Shown here: positions 8,369 through 17,112 of the stretch, piece after piece
How the letters are laid out: every line of letters begins with the position of its first letter
Position numbering within the stretch: position 1 is the stretch's first letter
Assembly: GCA_900553255.1 (NCBI GenBank)
Contig: USCI01000011.1
Location: forward strand, 1-40,712
Direction of reading: 5' to 3'
DNA length: 40,712 nt
From: an uncultured Oscillospiraceae bacterium
Lineage (GTDB): Bacteria; Bacillota; Clostridia; Oscillospirales; Acutalibacteraceae
Position numbers and translations under genes: made by a program
Notes under the pieces: model-generated
What the model saw: the letters and a program-made list of their open reading frames with translations, nothing else
What the model was told of the DNA's origin: nothing
Databases searched by the model: none

Positions 8369-8599
8369 TTATTCCCCCTCGCTCGAGCCGGCCAGCTCAT
8401 CCATCTGGCTTCCGGTATACGCAGACGTATAGTCCTGCCCGTCCGCCATCGTGATTTCCAGGCCGAGCTTGTCCGATACGGCGGCGCCTGTATTGTCATA
8501 CAGCCTTCCGTATTCACGGATGTCGATGACAATCCGCAGGCCTCCGCCGGTCACCACCGTGGACGGTTCCAGGCTGGCGCCGACAATCTTAAGTGACAT
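8369..8599 (-). CDS. Small phage tail-region protein, unknown function
   Basis: A 76-residue protein that I do not recognise. It looks beta-rich (SLKIVGASLEPSTVVTGGGLRIVIDIREYG) with an acidic end (AGSSEGE), reminiscent of small baseplate or fibre-associated proteins. It overlaps the gene upstream by 11 nt and ends 3 nt before the fibre gene start, so all are translated from the same late transcript and probably act in the tail tip. No membrane segment or signal peptide. Confidence 0.6.
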   Translation of the reverse strand: MSLKIVGASLEPSTVVTGGGLRIVIDIREYGRLYDNTGAAVSDKLGLEITMADGQDYTSAYTGSQMDELAGSSEGE

Positions 8600-8861
8600 T
8601 CAGAACCACCTCCGCTTTGCGGGTTTCCGGCGGGATGGAATACGTGATAATCAGCCGGTATTGTCCGCGCTCCCCGGGTTCAATCAGGGCGCGGATATAC
8701 TGGCGGTCGATCTCACACGACCCGGTGCTTTCCGGGACATCTTTGGACGCGCGGAAAAGCTCCCATGTCGCCTCGGGGATCACCACCGTGGCATCCTTTT
8801 GGCGGCACCGGATTTCCAGCTCCACGTATTTGTCCTCGCCAAGGATATATTGCCTATACAT
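8589..8861 (-). CDS. Small phage tail-region protein, unknown function
   Basis: A 90-residue beta-rich protein whose content (YVELEIRCRQKDATVVIPEATWELF, then RGQYRLIITYSIPPETRKAEVVLNV) looks like one Ig-like or BppU-like domain. Related small proteins accompany tail fibre genes in Clostridia prophages. It overlaps both neighbours (8 and 11 nt), typical of a tightly coupled late operon. Function is not assignable from sequence alone; a structural role at the tail tip is the best guess. Confidence 0.6.
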   Translation of the reverse strand: MYRQYILGEDKYVELEIRCRQKDATVVIPEATWELFRASKDVPESTGSCEIDRQYIRALIEPGERGQYRLIITYSIPPETRKAEVVLNVT

Positions 8862-9219
8862 GGCATTGCCTCCTCGATAATTCGGCCGTGTACAGCTCCT
8901 CCATCAAGGCCGCGCTGTACCGGTCGGGCTGCACGGTATGCCCATACAGCTCCTCCTGCACAGACGCTTCGCAGCGATCCGGCAGCAGCCATACGGTATA
9001 CGGGTCGTCTGTCAGATGAAGGCATACCAGCACGCTGTCCACCATGTAAAGGGTGCCGGTCCAGTAGGCCTGCTCTCCGGCGTCGTTCTCCGCCCATATC
9101 TCCACGGCATATTGCCCGTCGGACAGGTCGGGGGGGACTGACACACGCCAGTCCCCCGCACCGGATGGTATGAAAATCACATCAAAGCTGTCCGCCCGGC
9201 CCCATACTGCCGTAATCAC
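8854..9219 (-). CDS. Phage tail-region protein with Ig-like N-terminal part
   Basis: A 121-residue protein. Residues 1-65 (DGQYAVEIWAENDAGEQAYWTGTLYMV) read like an Ig-like PF13754-type domain that often follows larger Ig proteins in phage tail clusters; the C-terminal part is helical and charged. GTG at 9219 overlaps the TGA of the upstream Ig-protein gene as GTGA, a translational coupling signal. Likely a tail-tip accessory; no enzymatic motif is seen. Confidence 0.6.
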   Translation of the reverse strand: MITAVWGRADSFDVIFIPSGAGDWRVSVPPDLSDGQYAVEIWAENDAGEQAYWTGTLYMVDSVLVCLHLTDDPYTVWLLPDRCEASVQEELYGHTVQPDRYSAALMEELYTAELSRRQCHV

Positions 9220-10130
9220 TCCACCGTCACCTTGATGATGTAGGTGGCGCCGGCGTCGGCGGGATTCGGCACAATCTCCACAGCGGTGATCTTCGGCGCG
9301 GTGGTGTTGACCTCCACATTCCGCGTGACGCTGGTGGACTTGCCCGCGCGGTCGGTGGCGGTGACCACAATGACGTTGGCGCCCTCGGCGAGCACAATAT
9401 CCTTGGAGAACGCACCGTCCTCCTGCACGGTAACCGCACCCTGGTCTGCACTGTTGAGGGTAATGGTGACGGTGACCGGGCCGCTGGTGATGTCGTTGGT
9501 CATACCGGTCACGGCAATGTTGGTCTGGTTGGTGACCAGTCCCTCGGCCGGGCTGGTGACGTTGAGGGTGGGCGCCACAGTGTCCACGGTAATATTGCGG
9601 GTGGCCGGGTCTGCGGCGTTGCCGTCGTTGTCGGAAACGTTGACGGTGATGGTGTGAGCGCCGTCCGCCATAGCCTCCTGCGGCGTGTAGGTGATATCGT
9701 AGCCGCCCTCCACCGGGGATGCGGAAACGCCGGGAGAAGTGCTTCCAACCGGTTCGCCGCTGTCGATTTTGAGCGCAAAGGTGTCGATGCTGATCCCGCT
9801 GTCATCATCACGCAGCTGTACCGTGATTTCCGGCGTACCGGTGATGAGCAGCGAGCCTTCGCCGGGAGAGGTGATGGAAATGGTGGGCTTGACCTTTTCC
9901 TTGACCTGCAGGCGGAGACTCTCGCCGATTTCGGGGGAGTTCGCATCCACCTGGGTGGAGTTCCCCGCGTTGTCGGTAGCCAGAACCGTTACGTTGTAAT
10001 AGTGGTTCGGCTGGTTGTATGAGGATTTGCTGGGAGCGGTCAGGGTGGCTTCCCATTTCCCGCTGCTGTCGCTGTAGGTGAGGGAATGCTCCTGCCCGTC
10101 AATGGTTACTTTTACTGTCGTGATTGCCAT
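9216..10130 (-). CDS. Multi-domain Ig-like phage surface protein
   Basis: 304 residues made of about three to four bacterial Ig-like domains: repeated TVTVLATDNAGNS..., TINVSDNDGNAADPATRNITVDT and IVVTATDRAGKSTSVTRNVEVNT units, each ending with the VDTxAPxL linker. Such Ig-like chains on siphophage virions are thought to bind host surface or mucus glycans weakly. The ATG at 10130 has AAGGAGG 6 nt upstream. It lies between the first fibre gene and the small tail proteins. No signal peptide, consistent with a virion protein. Confidence 0.75.
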   Translation of the reverse strand: MAITTVKVTIDGQEHSLTYSDSSGKWEATLTAPSKSSYNQPNHYYNVTVLATDNAGNSTQVDANSPEIGESLRLQVKEKVKPTISITSPGEGSLLITGTPEITVQLRDDDSGISIDTFALKIDSGEPVGSTSPGVSASPVEGGYDITYTPQEAMADGAHTITVNVSDNDGNAADPATRNITVDTVAPTLNVTSPAEGLVTNQTNIAVTGMTNDITSGPVTVTITLNSADQGAVTVQEDGAFSKDIVLAEGANVIVVTATDRAGKSTSVTRNVEVNTTAPKITAVEIVPNPADAGATYIIKVTVE

Positions 10131-10144
10131 AGTTATCCTCCTTT

Positions 10145-11260
10145 TTACTGCGCGATATAATTGATGTTGCAGATAAAGCCGGCGAAGCGAACATCCTCCA
10201 TTAACTGGCCGATGTAGATGTCGCCGTTGGTTCTGAACTGGATATACCCGCCGTAACCGAGGTTGCTCGGCGGACACAGGGTAAAGTTTTCCACCGGCCG
10301 GTAACCGACCGGGATGGTGCCGACCTTGCCTTCCGTAACGTTGCTTTTATCCACCCAGACACTGCCCGGGTACATTATCAGCCGGCCGAGTTTGTACGCC
10401 TTGAGATTCACACTCTCCCCGTTGGAAAAAGCAATCGTGATCGTAGTGCTCGTGGGTGTGCCGGGTGTGTAGTCGGTTCCGGAGATGGCTGCCGACACGC
10501 TCCCGCTTCCGCCTCCCTTGAGCAGGCCGGTTGCAGTGATCGTGTTCTGCTTGGCGTTTACCTGTGCCGGCGTCGCGTAGTCGTTGCCCGCAGTGGCTGC
10601 ACTGATCCCCCCGCTCCCGTCGCCTTTGAGGATGCCGGTCGCTGTGATGGTATCCTGTTTGGCATCCACCTGTGCAGGGGTCGCGTAATCTGTGCCGGGA
10701 ACGGCCTGCACGACCTTTTCACCGTTGCCTTTGAGGATGCCGGTAAAGGTGCTGTTTGTCGTTGCGTCGATTGTTCCGCTGTCTCCATCAAATTCTCCCG
10801 ATTCGGCACGGTTTAGCACATCAGCTGCGGCAGCGTTTGCCGCATTAGTTGCGCTTTGAGCGTCATCGATCATATCCGCCAAGGCGCTCCATTCGTCCGA
10901 AGCCTCGACTGCACCATCCAAATCGGACTTTTCCACGTAAATTGTGATGCCGGGTATTTTCAGTTCTTCGCTATCCGCGTTTGTCAGTACGATTTGTGCC
11001 TGTGCTTCGCCGACAGATACAAGTTCGGGTATTTTAGCCACGATTGTATTGTCGTCCACCGTGGCATCGCTGAAAATCTTTCTGCCGCTGCTTTCGACGA
11101 TATATATTTGGGCCGTATACCCTTCTAAGTCAAACAGGGTGCCGCCCGCGTCAATCAGTGTAATTTCCAGATTTCGCGAATTTACCTCTCCCTGTAAAAC
11201 CCGTAAGGAAACCAGATTCTGGTCCCATACTTTCATTTGTATAGGCTTTGTTGTTGCCAT
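10145..11260 (-). CDS. Baseplate upper protein / tail fibre, BppU N-terminal domain
   Basis: 371 residues in three parts. Residues 1-120 match the BppU_N family (PF10651; LRVLQGEVNSRNLEITLIDAGG, then FDLEGYTAQIYIV), which attaches fibres to the Tal/Dit baseplate. Residues 130-270 are fibre repeats GILKGDGSG..AATAGNDYATP, three copies. The last 100 residues are the tip domain shared with the protein at 7524-8366. Directly downstream of Tal, as in lactococcal and clostridial siphophages. It should form the trimeric receptor-binding arm. Confidence 0.78.
   Translation of the reverse strand: MATTKPIQMKVWDQNLVSLRVLQGEVNSRNLEITLIDAGGTLFDLEGYTAQIYIVESSGRKIFSDATVDDNTIVAKIPELVSVGEAQAQIVLTNADSEELKIPGITIYVEKSDLDGAVEASDEWSALADMIDDAQSATNAANAAAADVLNRAESGEFDGDSGTIDATTNSTFTGILKGNGEKVVQAVPGTDYATPAQVDAKQDTITATGILKGDGSGGISAATAGNDYATPAQVNAKQNTITATGLLKGGGSGSVSAAISGTDYTPGTPTSTTITIAFSNGESVNLKAYKLGRLIMYPGSVWVDKSNVTEGKVGTIPVGYRPVENFTLCPPSNLGYGGYIQFRTNGDIYIGQLMEDVRFAGFICNINYIAQ
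10154..10486. repeat. Direct repeat copy B encoding the shared fibre-tip domain
   Basis: Partner of 7530-7860, in the same orientation and about 2.6 kb away. The two could recombine, deleting the Ig-like and small tail genes or swapping fibre tips. Homology fades where the repeat-linker regions begin. Confidence 0.85.
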
Positions 11261-11273
11261 GCCGAACCTCCTA

Positions 11274-13088
11274 TTAACCCGGATAAATTTGCGTCCCGTT
11301 ATAATAAAGCGGAAGATTGCGAATAAAAATACCGTCCTCTGCTATTGCAAATGATTTTTGGTCGTTAGGTAATCCGGTGGGATAAACTGACAATAATCCA
11401 TACATGCTGTTATCATTTGGATACATTACCATGTTGTCTTTCGACCCACCACCAGCATAAGAAGTTTGAATACGAATAGTTGTATCCGAAAACCGTATTT
11501 CTTGACCTCCCGAGGCTATGATAGTTTCTTTTTCACCCGTGCTCGAATCAAATGACAGTGAAATAGAAAATATGAGTTCATCCTCACTGTACACCTTTAG
11601 AGCGTTTTGTCCTTCAGATATAATGGTATATGTTCCATCAGAAGATACCATTTTACTGGCGGACAGTTCCCCGCTATCCAAATTAAAGTACGCATTTGGG
11701 TTACTTTGCCCGATAATCATTCCGGATTTTATCAGGTTCGCGTTGAGACTACCTGTTGTGATATAATCCGCAACAATCGACCCGTCCTGCGTAATCGCCG
11801 TTCCGTATGGGCCATTGTAGCCGGTAGAGCTGTACCCTAATCCGCCGCTATTCCAGCGCCATACCTTTCGCGCCTGAGTAATATCGGCATTATCCATAAT
11901 CAGAATTTCATCCGGCTCCTTGTCGCCGTTTGTGTCCCGCAACACCACGTAGCCGCCCTTGTTGCCGGTAATTAGGTTTGTCGCGTTCAGGATGGCCTGC
12001 TGCATGGCTGAAGTGGTAGGCACCTTCTCGATCTCCTTATCCTGCCGGATAACGGTGTCCACAAGGTTGGTTTTGGCATCGCCAAGGTCTACGCTGGTGT
12101 ATCGATCTTTCAGGGCGTCATACACCGTTTTGATACACTTGGCGGTTGCGGATACGCCCAGCGCAGGGTATTCAACCGTCACCGTATCGCATAGGTTCAC
12201 CCGCTCCAGCAAGGCGATATCCTTGTATTCTTCCGTCTGATCCAGCGGCTGGAAGGCTACGGACAGGCTAACGGTCGGGATGCCGATATTGTTGTCCTGC
12301 ACATACTTTTCCGCCCGCTCGCGAAGCTGGTCAACCGAGGGCTGCGCTTCAAATTCGGATGATAGATCCAGCGGGATATAGTATTCAAAATCGTATGTTC
12401 CCGGTGCATCCACCGTCTTTTCCGGCAGGGTGACCAGTTCGCCATCCTGACCGGCCCAGTAGGGATATACTCCCGTCGCCACACTGGATATGTTTTCGTC
12501 CTGCTCGAGGCTGGTCAGGTTTTTCCCGTACCGGATGGTAACGCCGCTGTTTTTCCCCCGCTGGCTCCATAACCGCACAGTATAGCCGTCAAACTCGTAT
12601 TCCCCGCCGTAGGTGTCCAGGATAGAGCCTTCCTGCCCTCCAAGGATGGAGCGCACAGATGACGGGACGGATACGGTCATGTTTCTGGTGTCCTGGCTGT
12701 CCGTCCAGAAGGTAAAACTGTTGTTGTCCGTTGATTTGGCTGCAATTTCGGCGAACGCTCCCGTAACACTGGACGCGCTGAACGGCTCCACCGTCACGCC
12801 GGACAGGTCGTAACTGATATGCTGTGCGTAAACCGTGACGCGCCCACCGAGCGGCTTGGTGATCCGGTAAATACGAAAAGGCTGCGGATCGGCGTAAGGG
12901 TTTGGCTTGGCCGTTATAATGCAGCGGTTCGCTATATCGCCATAATGCAACCCTGTCAACGGGTATTCCATTTGCAGCTCAAATTCCCCGTTGCGCGCCT
13001 CAGTTACGGTGCAGGAAATGGCGTCCGGCAGCGCACCCAGGCCGTTGTCTGCAAAAGCGGTTTCGTTTGATGGGTATAGTATCAGCAA
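11274..13088 (-). CDS. Tail-associated protein Tal (phage minor structural protein, N-terminal-region type)
   Basis: Central tail-tip protein that caps the tube below Dit. TTG at 13088 is the preferred start: AAAGGTGGG lies 6 nt upstream and the protein then begins LILYPSNETAFADNGLGALPDA, the usual opening of TIGR01665 proteins. A GTG at 13124 would lack a ribosome binding site. Residues up to about 370 are the gp27-like hub; the rest (DGSIVADYITTGSLNANLIKSG) is the conserved connector to the carrier domain. At about 604 residues it has no obvious lysozyme or peptidase module at the C-terminus. Confidence 0.82.
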   Translation of the reverse strand: MLILYPSNETAFADNGLGALPDAISCTVTEARNGEFELQMEYPLTGLHYGDIANRCIITAKPNPYADPQPFRIYRITKPLGGRVTVYAQHISYDLSGVTVEPFSASSVTGAFAEIAAKSTDNNSFTFWTDSQDTRNMTVSVPSSVRSILGGQEGSILDTYGGEYEFDGYTVRLWSQRGKNSGVTIRYGKNLTSLEQDENISSVATGVYPYWAGQDGELVTLPEKTVDAPGTYDFEYYIPLDLSSEFEAQPSVDQLRERAEKYVQDNNIGIPTVSLSVAFQPLDQTEEYKDIALLERVNLCDTVTVEYPALGVSATAKCIKTVYDALKDRYTSVDLGDAKTNLVDTVIRQDKEIEKVPTTSAMQQAILNATNLITGNKGGYVVLRDTNGDKEPDEILIMDNADITQARKVWRWNSGGLGYSSTGYNGPYGTAITQDGSIVADYITTGSLNANLIKSGMIIGQSNPNAYFNLDSGELSASKMVSSDGTYTIISEGQNALKVYSEDELIFSISLSFDSSTGEKETIIASGGQEIRFSDTTIRIQTSYAGGGSKDNMVMYPNDNSMYGLLSVYPTGLPNDQKSFAIAEDGIFIRNLPLYYNGTQIYPG

Positions 13089-13127
13089 ATTTTTCCCACC
13101 TTTAGCCAAAAATTTTTTAAACACCTA

Positions 13128-13156
13128 TTGACAAATGCGCATTGAATGCGTATAAT
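13128..13156 (+). promoter_or_regulatory. hicAB promoter with overlapping HicB operator
   Basis: A perfect consensus promoter: TTGACA (13128-13133), 17-bp spacer, TATAAT (13151-13156). The spacer consists of overlapping palindromes, AATGCGCATT at 13134-13143 and CGCATT-G-AATGCG at 13138-13150, that is three AATGCG-type half sites. This is where the ribbon-helix-helix HicB, alone or with HicA, would bind to autorepress. Confidence 0.85.
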
Positions 13157-13178
13157 ATACTTGTAAGGGGGACGGGAA

Positions 13179-13352
13179 ATGAAACGGAAAGACCTGATTA
13201 AGCTGCTTGAAAAAAACGGATGGTATCTGGCGAGGTCAGGCGGAAATCACGACATCTACACAAACGGTGTCAAATCGGAACCAATACCTCGGCACAACGA
13301 AATAAACGAATTGTTGGCAAAGGCAATCATCCGGCGGCAGGGGTTGAAATAA
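13179..13352 (+). CDS. hicA: HicA-type mRNA interferase toxin
   Basis: A 57-residue double-stranded-RNA-binding-like toxin that cleaves mRNA independently of codons when freed from HicB. It begins KRKDLIKLLEKNGWYLAR and contains the conserved catalytic His in SGGNHDIYTN, then IPRHNEINELLAKAI, all typical of HicA. The ATG at 13179 follows AAGGGGGACGGG. It is on the plus strand, opposite to the surrounding late genes, with its own promoter and terminator, so it forms an independent cassette with hicB 38 nt downstream. Confidence 0.93.
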   Translation: MKRKDLIKLLEKNGWYLARSGGNHDIYTNGVKSEPIPRHNEINELLAKAIIRRQGLK

Positions 13353-13390
13353 ACCCCTGCCACGGATACACCATAAAAGGAGGATGTACC

Positions 13391-13786
13391 ATGAAATACG
13401 CTTATCCTATTGTCATCACCCCTGCCGGAAACGACTATATGGTTTACGTCCCGGATCTGGATATCAACACGCAGGGCGTCAGCGTCGCCGATGCGATGGA
13501 AATGGCACGGGATGCTATCGGCATGTGGGGATGTTATGAGCAGGACGAAAAGCGGCCTATTCCGCAGCCCGGAACCACTAAAAACGTAAAAGCCAAAGCA
13601 GAGGATATCGTTACGCTGGTAGACGTCGATTTCGACGAGTACCGCCGCCGGCATGAAAACCGAGTTGTTCGGAAAAACGTCACTCTTCCGTCATGGCTTA
13701 ACGAACAGGCAGAACAGGCGGGGGTTAATTTTTCCGCTGTGCTGCAAAGAGCGCTAAAAAGTGAGCTGCATTTGGAAGGACAATAA
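13391..13786 (+). CDS. hicB: HicB-type antitoxin with ribbon-helix-helix domain
   Basis: 131 residues. The N-terminal half (YPIVITPAGNDYMVYVPDLDINTQGVSVADAMEMARDAI) is the degenerate RNase-H-like HicB fold that occludes HicA; the C-terminal part from about residue 95 (KNVTLPSWLNEQAEQAGVNFSAVLQRAL) is a CopG/Arc-type ribbon-helix-helix for DNA binding. It should neutralise HicA and repress the palindromic promoter at 13128-13156. AAAGGAGGATGTACC precedes the ATG. As a prophage addiction/stabilisation or anti-phage cassette it is a moron. Confidence 0.93.
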   Translation: MKYAYPIVITPAGNDYMVYVPDLDINTQGVSVADAMEMARDAIGMWGCYEQDEKRPIPQPGTTKNVKAKAEDIVTLVDVDFDEYRRRHENRVVRKNVTLPSWLNEQAEQAGVNFSAVLQRALKSELHLEGQ

Positions 13787-13792
13787 AGCAAG

Positions 13793-13820
13793 GGCCGCGG
13801 ATTGTTCCGCGGTCTTTTTT
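13793..13820 (+). terminator. Rho-independent terminator of hicAB
   Basis: A 9-bp stem (GGCCGCGGA with TCCGCGGTC) and TTGT loop followed by TTTTTT. It overlaps the stop of the convergent dit gene by a few bases, insulating the two transcription units. Confidence 0.88.
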
Positions 13821-14523
13821 ATACTGTCCACCAGCGCGGAGTAATCTCTACCGCCTGAATCCCACCGTCCCAAGAGATGTTGTTTATTCCCGGCTGTAAA
13901 ACGGGAAATTCCGGCGCGGAGATGGTGTTGTTCTTATTCAGCGTATCCTTGTAAGCGTTTTGTGTATCGGAATCCAGCATCACATAACCGTCCAGCGAGA
14001 GAATTTCCACGGTATAGCTCCCGATGTACAGGTTTCCCGCGCCTGTTCCGCTTACTTTTATCAGCGGCAGTGACGGGAACCACGCATTGACCAAAGCACT
14101 GCCTTTAGTGCAGGAAACCGGGTGTTCTCCGCTTTTTAAGAAGCGCTGCGGCTTACAGTCAAAAGCAAGGTCAGCCTCCCCGGAATAGTTGAGGAAACGC
14201 ATATCGAAATCGAGCGGGCCGGAAAACTGAGCCATCCGAAAATAGTCCGGATGATAGCTGTCTTCCAGCCGGCAGTATCCGTCCGCCCCCAACAGCCACG
14301 CCCTTGCAGCACCGCTGTTTTCGGCAAATTTCCGGCGGATAAATGTCGGATAAGAAACCGTGATATTCTTAAACCGGTTTCGGCTGATCGTGAGATTGCC
14401 GTTACGCCCTGGGATTTCAATGCTTTCCACATCTTTTTCCGGCGAGTTGAACGTCTGGCCTCCGCTGATGTAGATACCAAAGCTGTCGCTGCTTTGCCCG
14501 TTGAACAGAAAAAAATTTATCAC
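13819..14523 (-). CDS. Distal tail protein (Dit)
   Basis: Forms the hexameric ring joining the tail tube to the baseplate. Begins INFFLFNGQSSDSFGIYIS and carries RNGNLTISRNRFKNITVSYP and the RAWLLGADGYCRLEDSYHPDYFRMAQF block of the SPP1/TP901 Dit family (PF05709). GTG at 14523 overlaps the tape-measure stop as GTGA and lies 10 nt after AAAGGAG; the TTG at 14529 is only 4 nt from it. 234 residues, normal for the N-terminal plus galectin-like C-terminal form. Followed in the late transcript by tal after the hicAB insertion. Confidence 0.85.
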   Translation of the reverse strand: MINFFLFNGQSSDSFGIYISGGQTFNSPEKDVESIEIPGRNGNLTISRNRFKNITVSYPTFIRRKFAENSGAARAWLLGADGYCRLEDSYHPDYFRMAQFSGPLDFDMRFLNYSGEADLAFDCKPQRFLKSGEHPVSCTKGSALVNAWFPSLPLIKVSGTGAGNLYIGSYTVEILSLDGYVMLDSDTQNAYKDTLNKNNTISAPEFPVLQPGINNISWDGGIQAVEITPRWWTV

Positions 14524-16910
14524 GACCAAGCCGCTCCTTTTCTTTGATATACGGCCTCCATCCTATCCATAATCTGATCGGTCAGCGCATTGATGTCCTG
14601 ACCGGCGGCTCCGTATACGTAGAAGGTGACGCCGCCGAGATTCGTGGTGGATGTCTGATTCTGTACGGGATTTATAGCATTACCGCCGGACATGGTGAGC
14701 AGATCACCCCCGGCGGAAACGGAGGACACGCCGACCTGTGCACCCGGAATAGACGCATTCATGCTTTCGGACACCTTGTCCATCTGGCCGTCAAATCCGA
14801 CGCCCAGGCCCTCGGCCATGAATTTCCCGATTCCAGCAAATACTTTGGATGGCGAGTTGATACCTAATGAATCCTTTACGCCGTCTACAATGCCGCCGAA
14901 AAACCCGCTGACCTTATCACCCAGCCAGTCGAACATACCCGTGATGCCGTCCCAGATTCCGCGAACAATATCTTTTCCTATGTCCAGCATTTTCCCCGGG
15001 AGGGATTTTATGGTTTCGACCACCTTGTTTACCAGATCAGACGCTGCAGTCTTGGCTTTGTCGACCATGTCCTTTCCCCACTGGGCAATTTTTGAGACGG
15101 TTTCCGTCAGCCAGTTCCAGATGTTTCCGGGCAGTTCGGAAAACCACTGCCCGATACCGCTGATCGTTTTTGTTACCCAGTTCTTGGCGGTGTTAAAGAC
15201 ATTAGTCCCCCATTGTGCGACTTTTGCGATGGCCTGCTGAAGGAACGTCCAGATCCGTCCGGGAAGCTGCGCAAAAAAGCCGATGACCTGCCCGATGGCA
15301 TAGCCTATTTTTTCAGGCAGTTCCTGGACAAACGTCACGATGTTGTTCCATATCTGGGCAAAGAAATCCCCAACCTGCTGCCACAAATTTGACCACCATT
15401 CGGGGATCCCTTTAAAAAATGCCACCACCGAGTTCCAGGCGTCGGGAATGGTTTTCGTAAAGAAATTCACGATGGCATCCCAGCACGCCGTAAAGAAATC
15501 TTTTACCTTTTCCCAAAGGTTGATCCAGAACTCCCGGAACCCCTCACAGTTGTTCCACAGGTAAATAAAGGCCGCTACAAGCGCAGCTATGGCCGTTATA
15601 ATGATGCCGATCGGATTCGCGTTCATTACCACGTTCAGTGCTGCCATGACGCCCTGTCCTGCTTTTATGACATTGAAAAACGTGGTAAATCCAGATATCA
15701 AAGAACTGATGAGACCGGTTATTTTGAATGCCACGAATCCTGCGGCGATAGCCGCCAGCGCCCCAACAACGGCATCCTGGTTGTCCAGCACAAAATCGAT
15801 CAATTTTGTCATGGCCTCGGTGATTTTGGTAAGGATCGGCATAACGGTCTCGGACAGCTTCGCCATACTGGCCTCATACTCTGCGTTGGCCTGGTTGTTT
15901 TCGACCAAGGCTGCATTGTTCTCCTGCCAGGCCTGGCCGGCAGCGGTAAGCCCCTGCTGAGACAGTTCCTGTAACACCATGTTTGCCCGTTCTGCTGAGC
16001 TGTTAGCCGCCAGCAGCTTCTCGTTGAAGGCATCCTCGCTGGTGCCCGCCCAGTTGAGCACGTCGGCGAATGTGCCAGTTACCTTTCCGGTCTGTACCGT
16101 CTCGTTGATGGCTTCCGAAAGGCTGTCGATCGGAATGCTATCCCCATAAGTCGCCCATGCACCGATTGTACCGGTAATCAGCTGCTGAAGATCACTCTGC
16201 GCCAGCCCCAGCGCCTGCAGGTTGGCGGTGGTGGTAGCCGCCGTCTGGTTATCGCCCAGCACGCCATATAACGTCTGATAAGATGCCGCTGTTTCCTCTG
16301 CTGAGTATCCGGCCTTTTCGCTGGATACCTCGAGGCTCCCCATGACCTTCATGTATTCCTTGGAGCTTTCCGCCGCGTCTTTCAGTCCCGAGGCCAACCC
16401 CTTGACCCCTTCGACAATAGCATCCGCCTTGAGGTAGTCACCGAAGTTTGACGCCTCTTTCCCAGCGTCTTTGAGGGAATCTTCCGCATCGTCAGCCGCT
16501 TTTGCTACCTCTTCAACCGGCTTTTCGTCGATGCCGTTGACGGCGTTTTCCGCTTTTTGTGCCTCGCTGCGCAGGTTCCCCAGACGAGCCTCAGTCTCGA
16601 TGACCTCCCGCTTGAGGGCGTCATATTTGTCCTTGCCGATGTCACCGCGCTGGAACTGCGCCTGCACCTGTTTTTCGGCATCCTTCAGAGCGGTCAGTTT
16701 ATCGTCCGTCTGTTCAACCGCCCGGTTCAGCAGCTCGTATTTCTGCCGCAGCAGCTCCGTATTGCCCGGATCCAGTTTGAGCAAACGCTCTACGTCTTTC
16801 AGCTGCTTTTGCGTGTCGCCGATGTCCTTGTTGACGCCGGACAGAGCCTTGGATAGACCGGTAGTGTCTCCGCCGATCTCCACGACAATACCTTTGATTC
16901 TATCCGCCAA
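14520..16910 (-). CDS. Tail tape measure protein
   Basis: Sets tail length and is ejected into the host. 796 residues: N-terminal coiled coil (GVNKDIGDTQKQLKDVERLLKL..., to about 150), an Ala/Gly-rich central part, hydrophobic segments at about 375-400 and 425-450 (VVGALAAIAAGFVAF, GIIITAIAALVAAFIYLW), then Trp-rich tandem units (FFAQLPGRIWTFL, WFSELPGNIWNWL) and GINSPSKVFAGIGKFMAEGLGVGF near the end, a TMP hallmark. The TTG start at 16910 has AGAGGGGG about 8 nt upstream and overlaps the frameshifted end of the chaperone gene by 11 nt. The length suggests a tail in the 100-nm range. Confidence 0.93.
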   Translation of the reverse strand: MADRIKGIVVEIGGDTTGLSKALSGVNKDIGDTQKQLKDVERLLKLDPGNTELLRQKYELLNRAVEQTDDKLTALKDAEKQVQAQFQRGDIGKDKYDALKREVIETEARLGNLRSEAQKAENAVNGIDEKPVEEVAKAADDAEDSLKDAGKEASNFGDYLKADAIVEGVKGLASGLKDAAESSKEYMKVMGSLEVSSEKAGYSAEETAASYQTLYGVLGDNQTAATTTANLQALGLAQSDLQQLITGTIGAWATYGDSIPIDSLSEAINETVQTGKVTGTFADVLNWAGTSEDAFNEKLLAANSSAERANMVLQELSQQGLTAAGQAWQENNAALVENNQANAEYEASMAKLSETVMPILTKITEAMTKLIDFVLDNQDAVVGALAAIAAGFVAFKITGLISSLISGFTTFFNVIKAGQGVMAALNVVMNANPIGIIITAIAALVAAFIYLWNNCEGFREFWINLWEKVKDFFTACWDAIVNFFTKTIPDAWNSVVAFFKGIPEWWSNLWQQVGDFFAQIWNNIVTFVQELPEKIGYAIGQVIGFFAQLPGRIWTFLQQAIAKVAQWGTNVFNTAKNWVTKTISGIGQWFSELPGNIWNWLTETVSKIAQWGKDMVDKAKTAASDLVNKVVETIKSLPGKMLDIGKDIVRGIWDGITGMFDWLGDKVSGFFGGIVDGVKDSLGINSPSKVFAGIGKFMAEGLGVGFDGQMDKVSESMNASIPGAQVGVSSVSAGGDLLTMSGGNAINPVQNQTSTTNLGGVTFYVYGAAGQDINALTDQIMDRMEAVYQRKGAAWS

Positions 16911-17112
16911 GTTGTCCGCCCCCTCTGAAAAAGTCCTTCATCGTCCCAGGCTGTCCCTTCAAGTCGTATTTTTCCGTGTCGTTTCCCCGCTCGATGAGCA
17001 TGTCATATACCATACCGATGGTCATATCGTCCAGATCATCGCGGGACAGCCCGAGTTCCGCGCACCGCAGCATAAAGGTGGCTCCGGTTTCCTCACGAAT
17101 CGTCGGCCTTAT
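16900..17112 (-). CDS. Tail assembly chaperone T-part, expressed by -1 ribosomal frameshift (gpGT fusion)
   Basis: No independent start is needed. At 17112-17120 the minus-strand message contains nine consecutive A residues just before the gpG stop; slipping back one base continues into a frame that reads IRPTIREETGATFMLRCA, then LGLSRDDLDDMTIGMVYDML and FFRGGGQLGG, ending at 16900. This is the expected T-domain content (residues about 127-196 of a 196-residue GT fusion) and position directly before the tape measure. gpGT in lambda-like phages binds the tape measure and recruits tail subunits. Too short and startless to appear as an ordinary ORF. Confidence 0.85.
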   Translation of the reverse strand: MRPTIREETGATFMLRCAELGLSRDDLDDMTIGMVYDMLIERGNDTEKYDLKGQPGTMKDFFRGGGQLGG

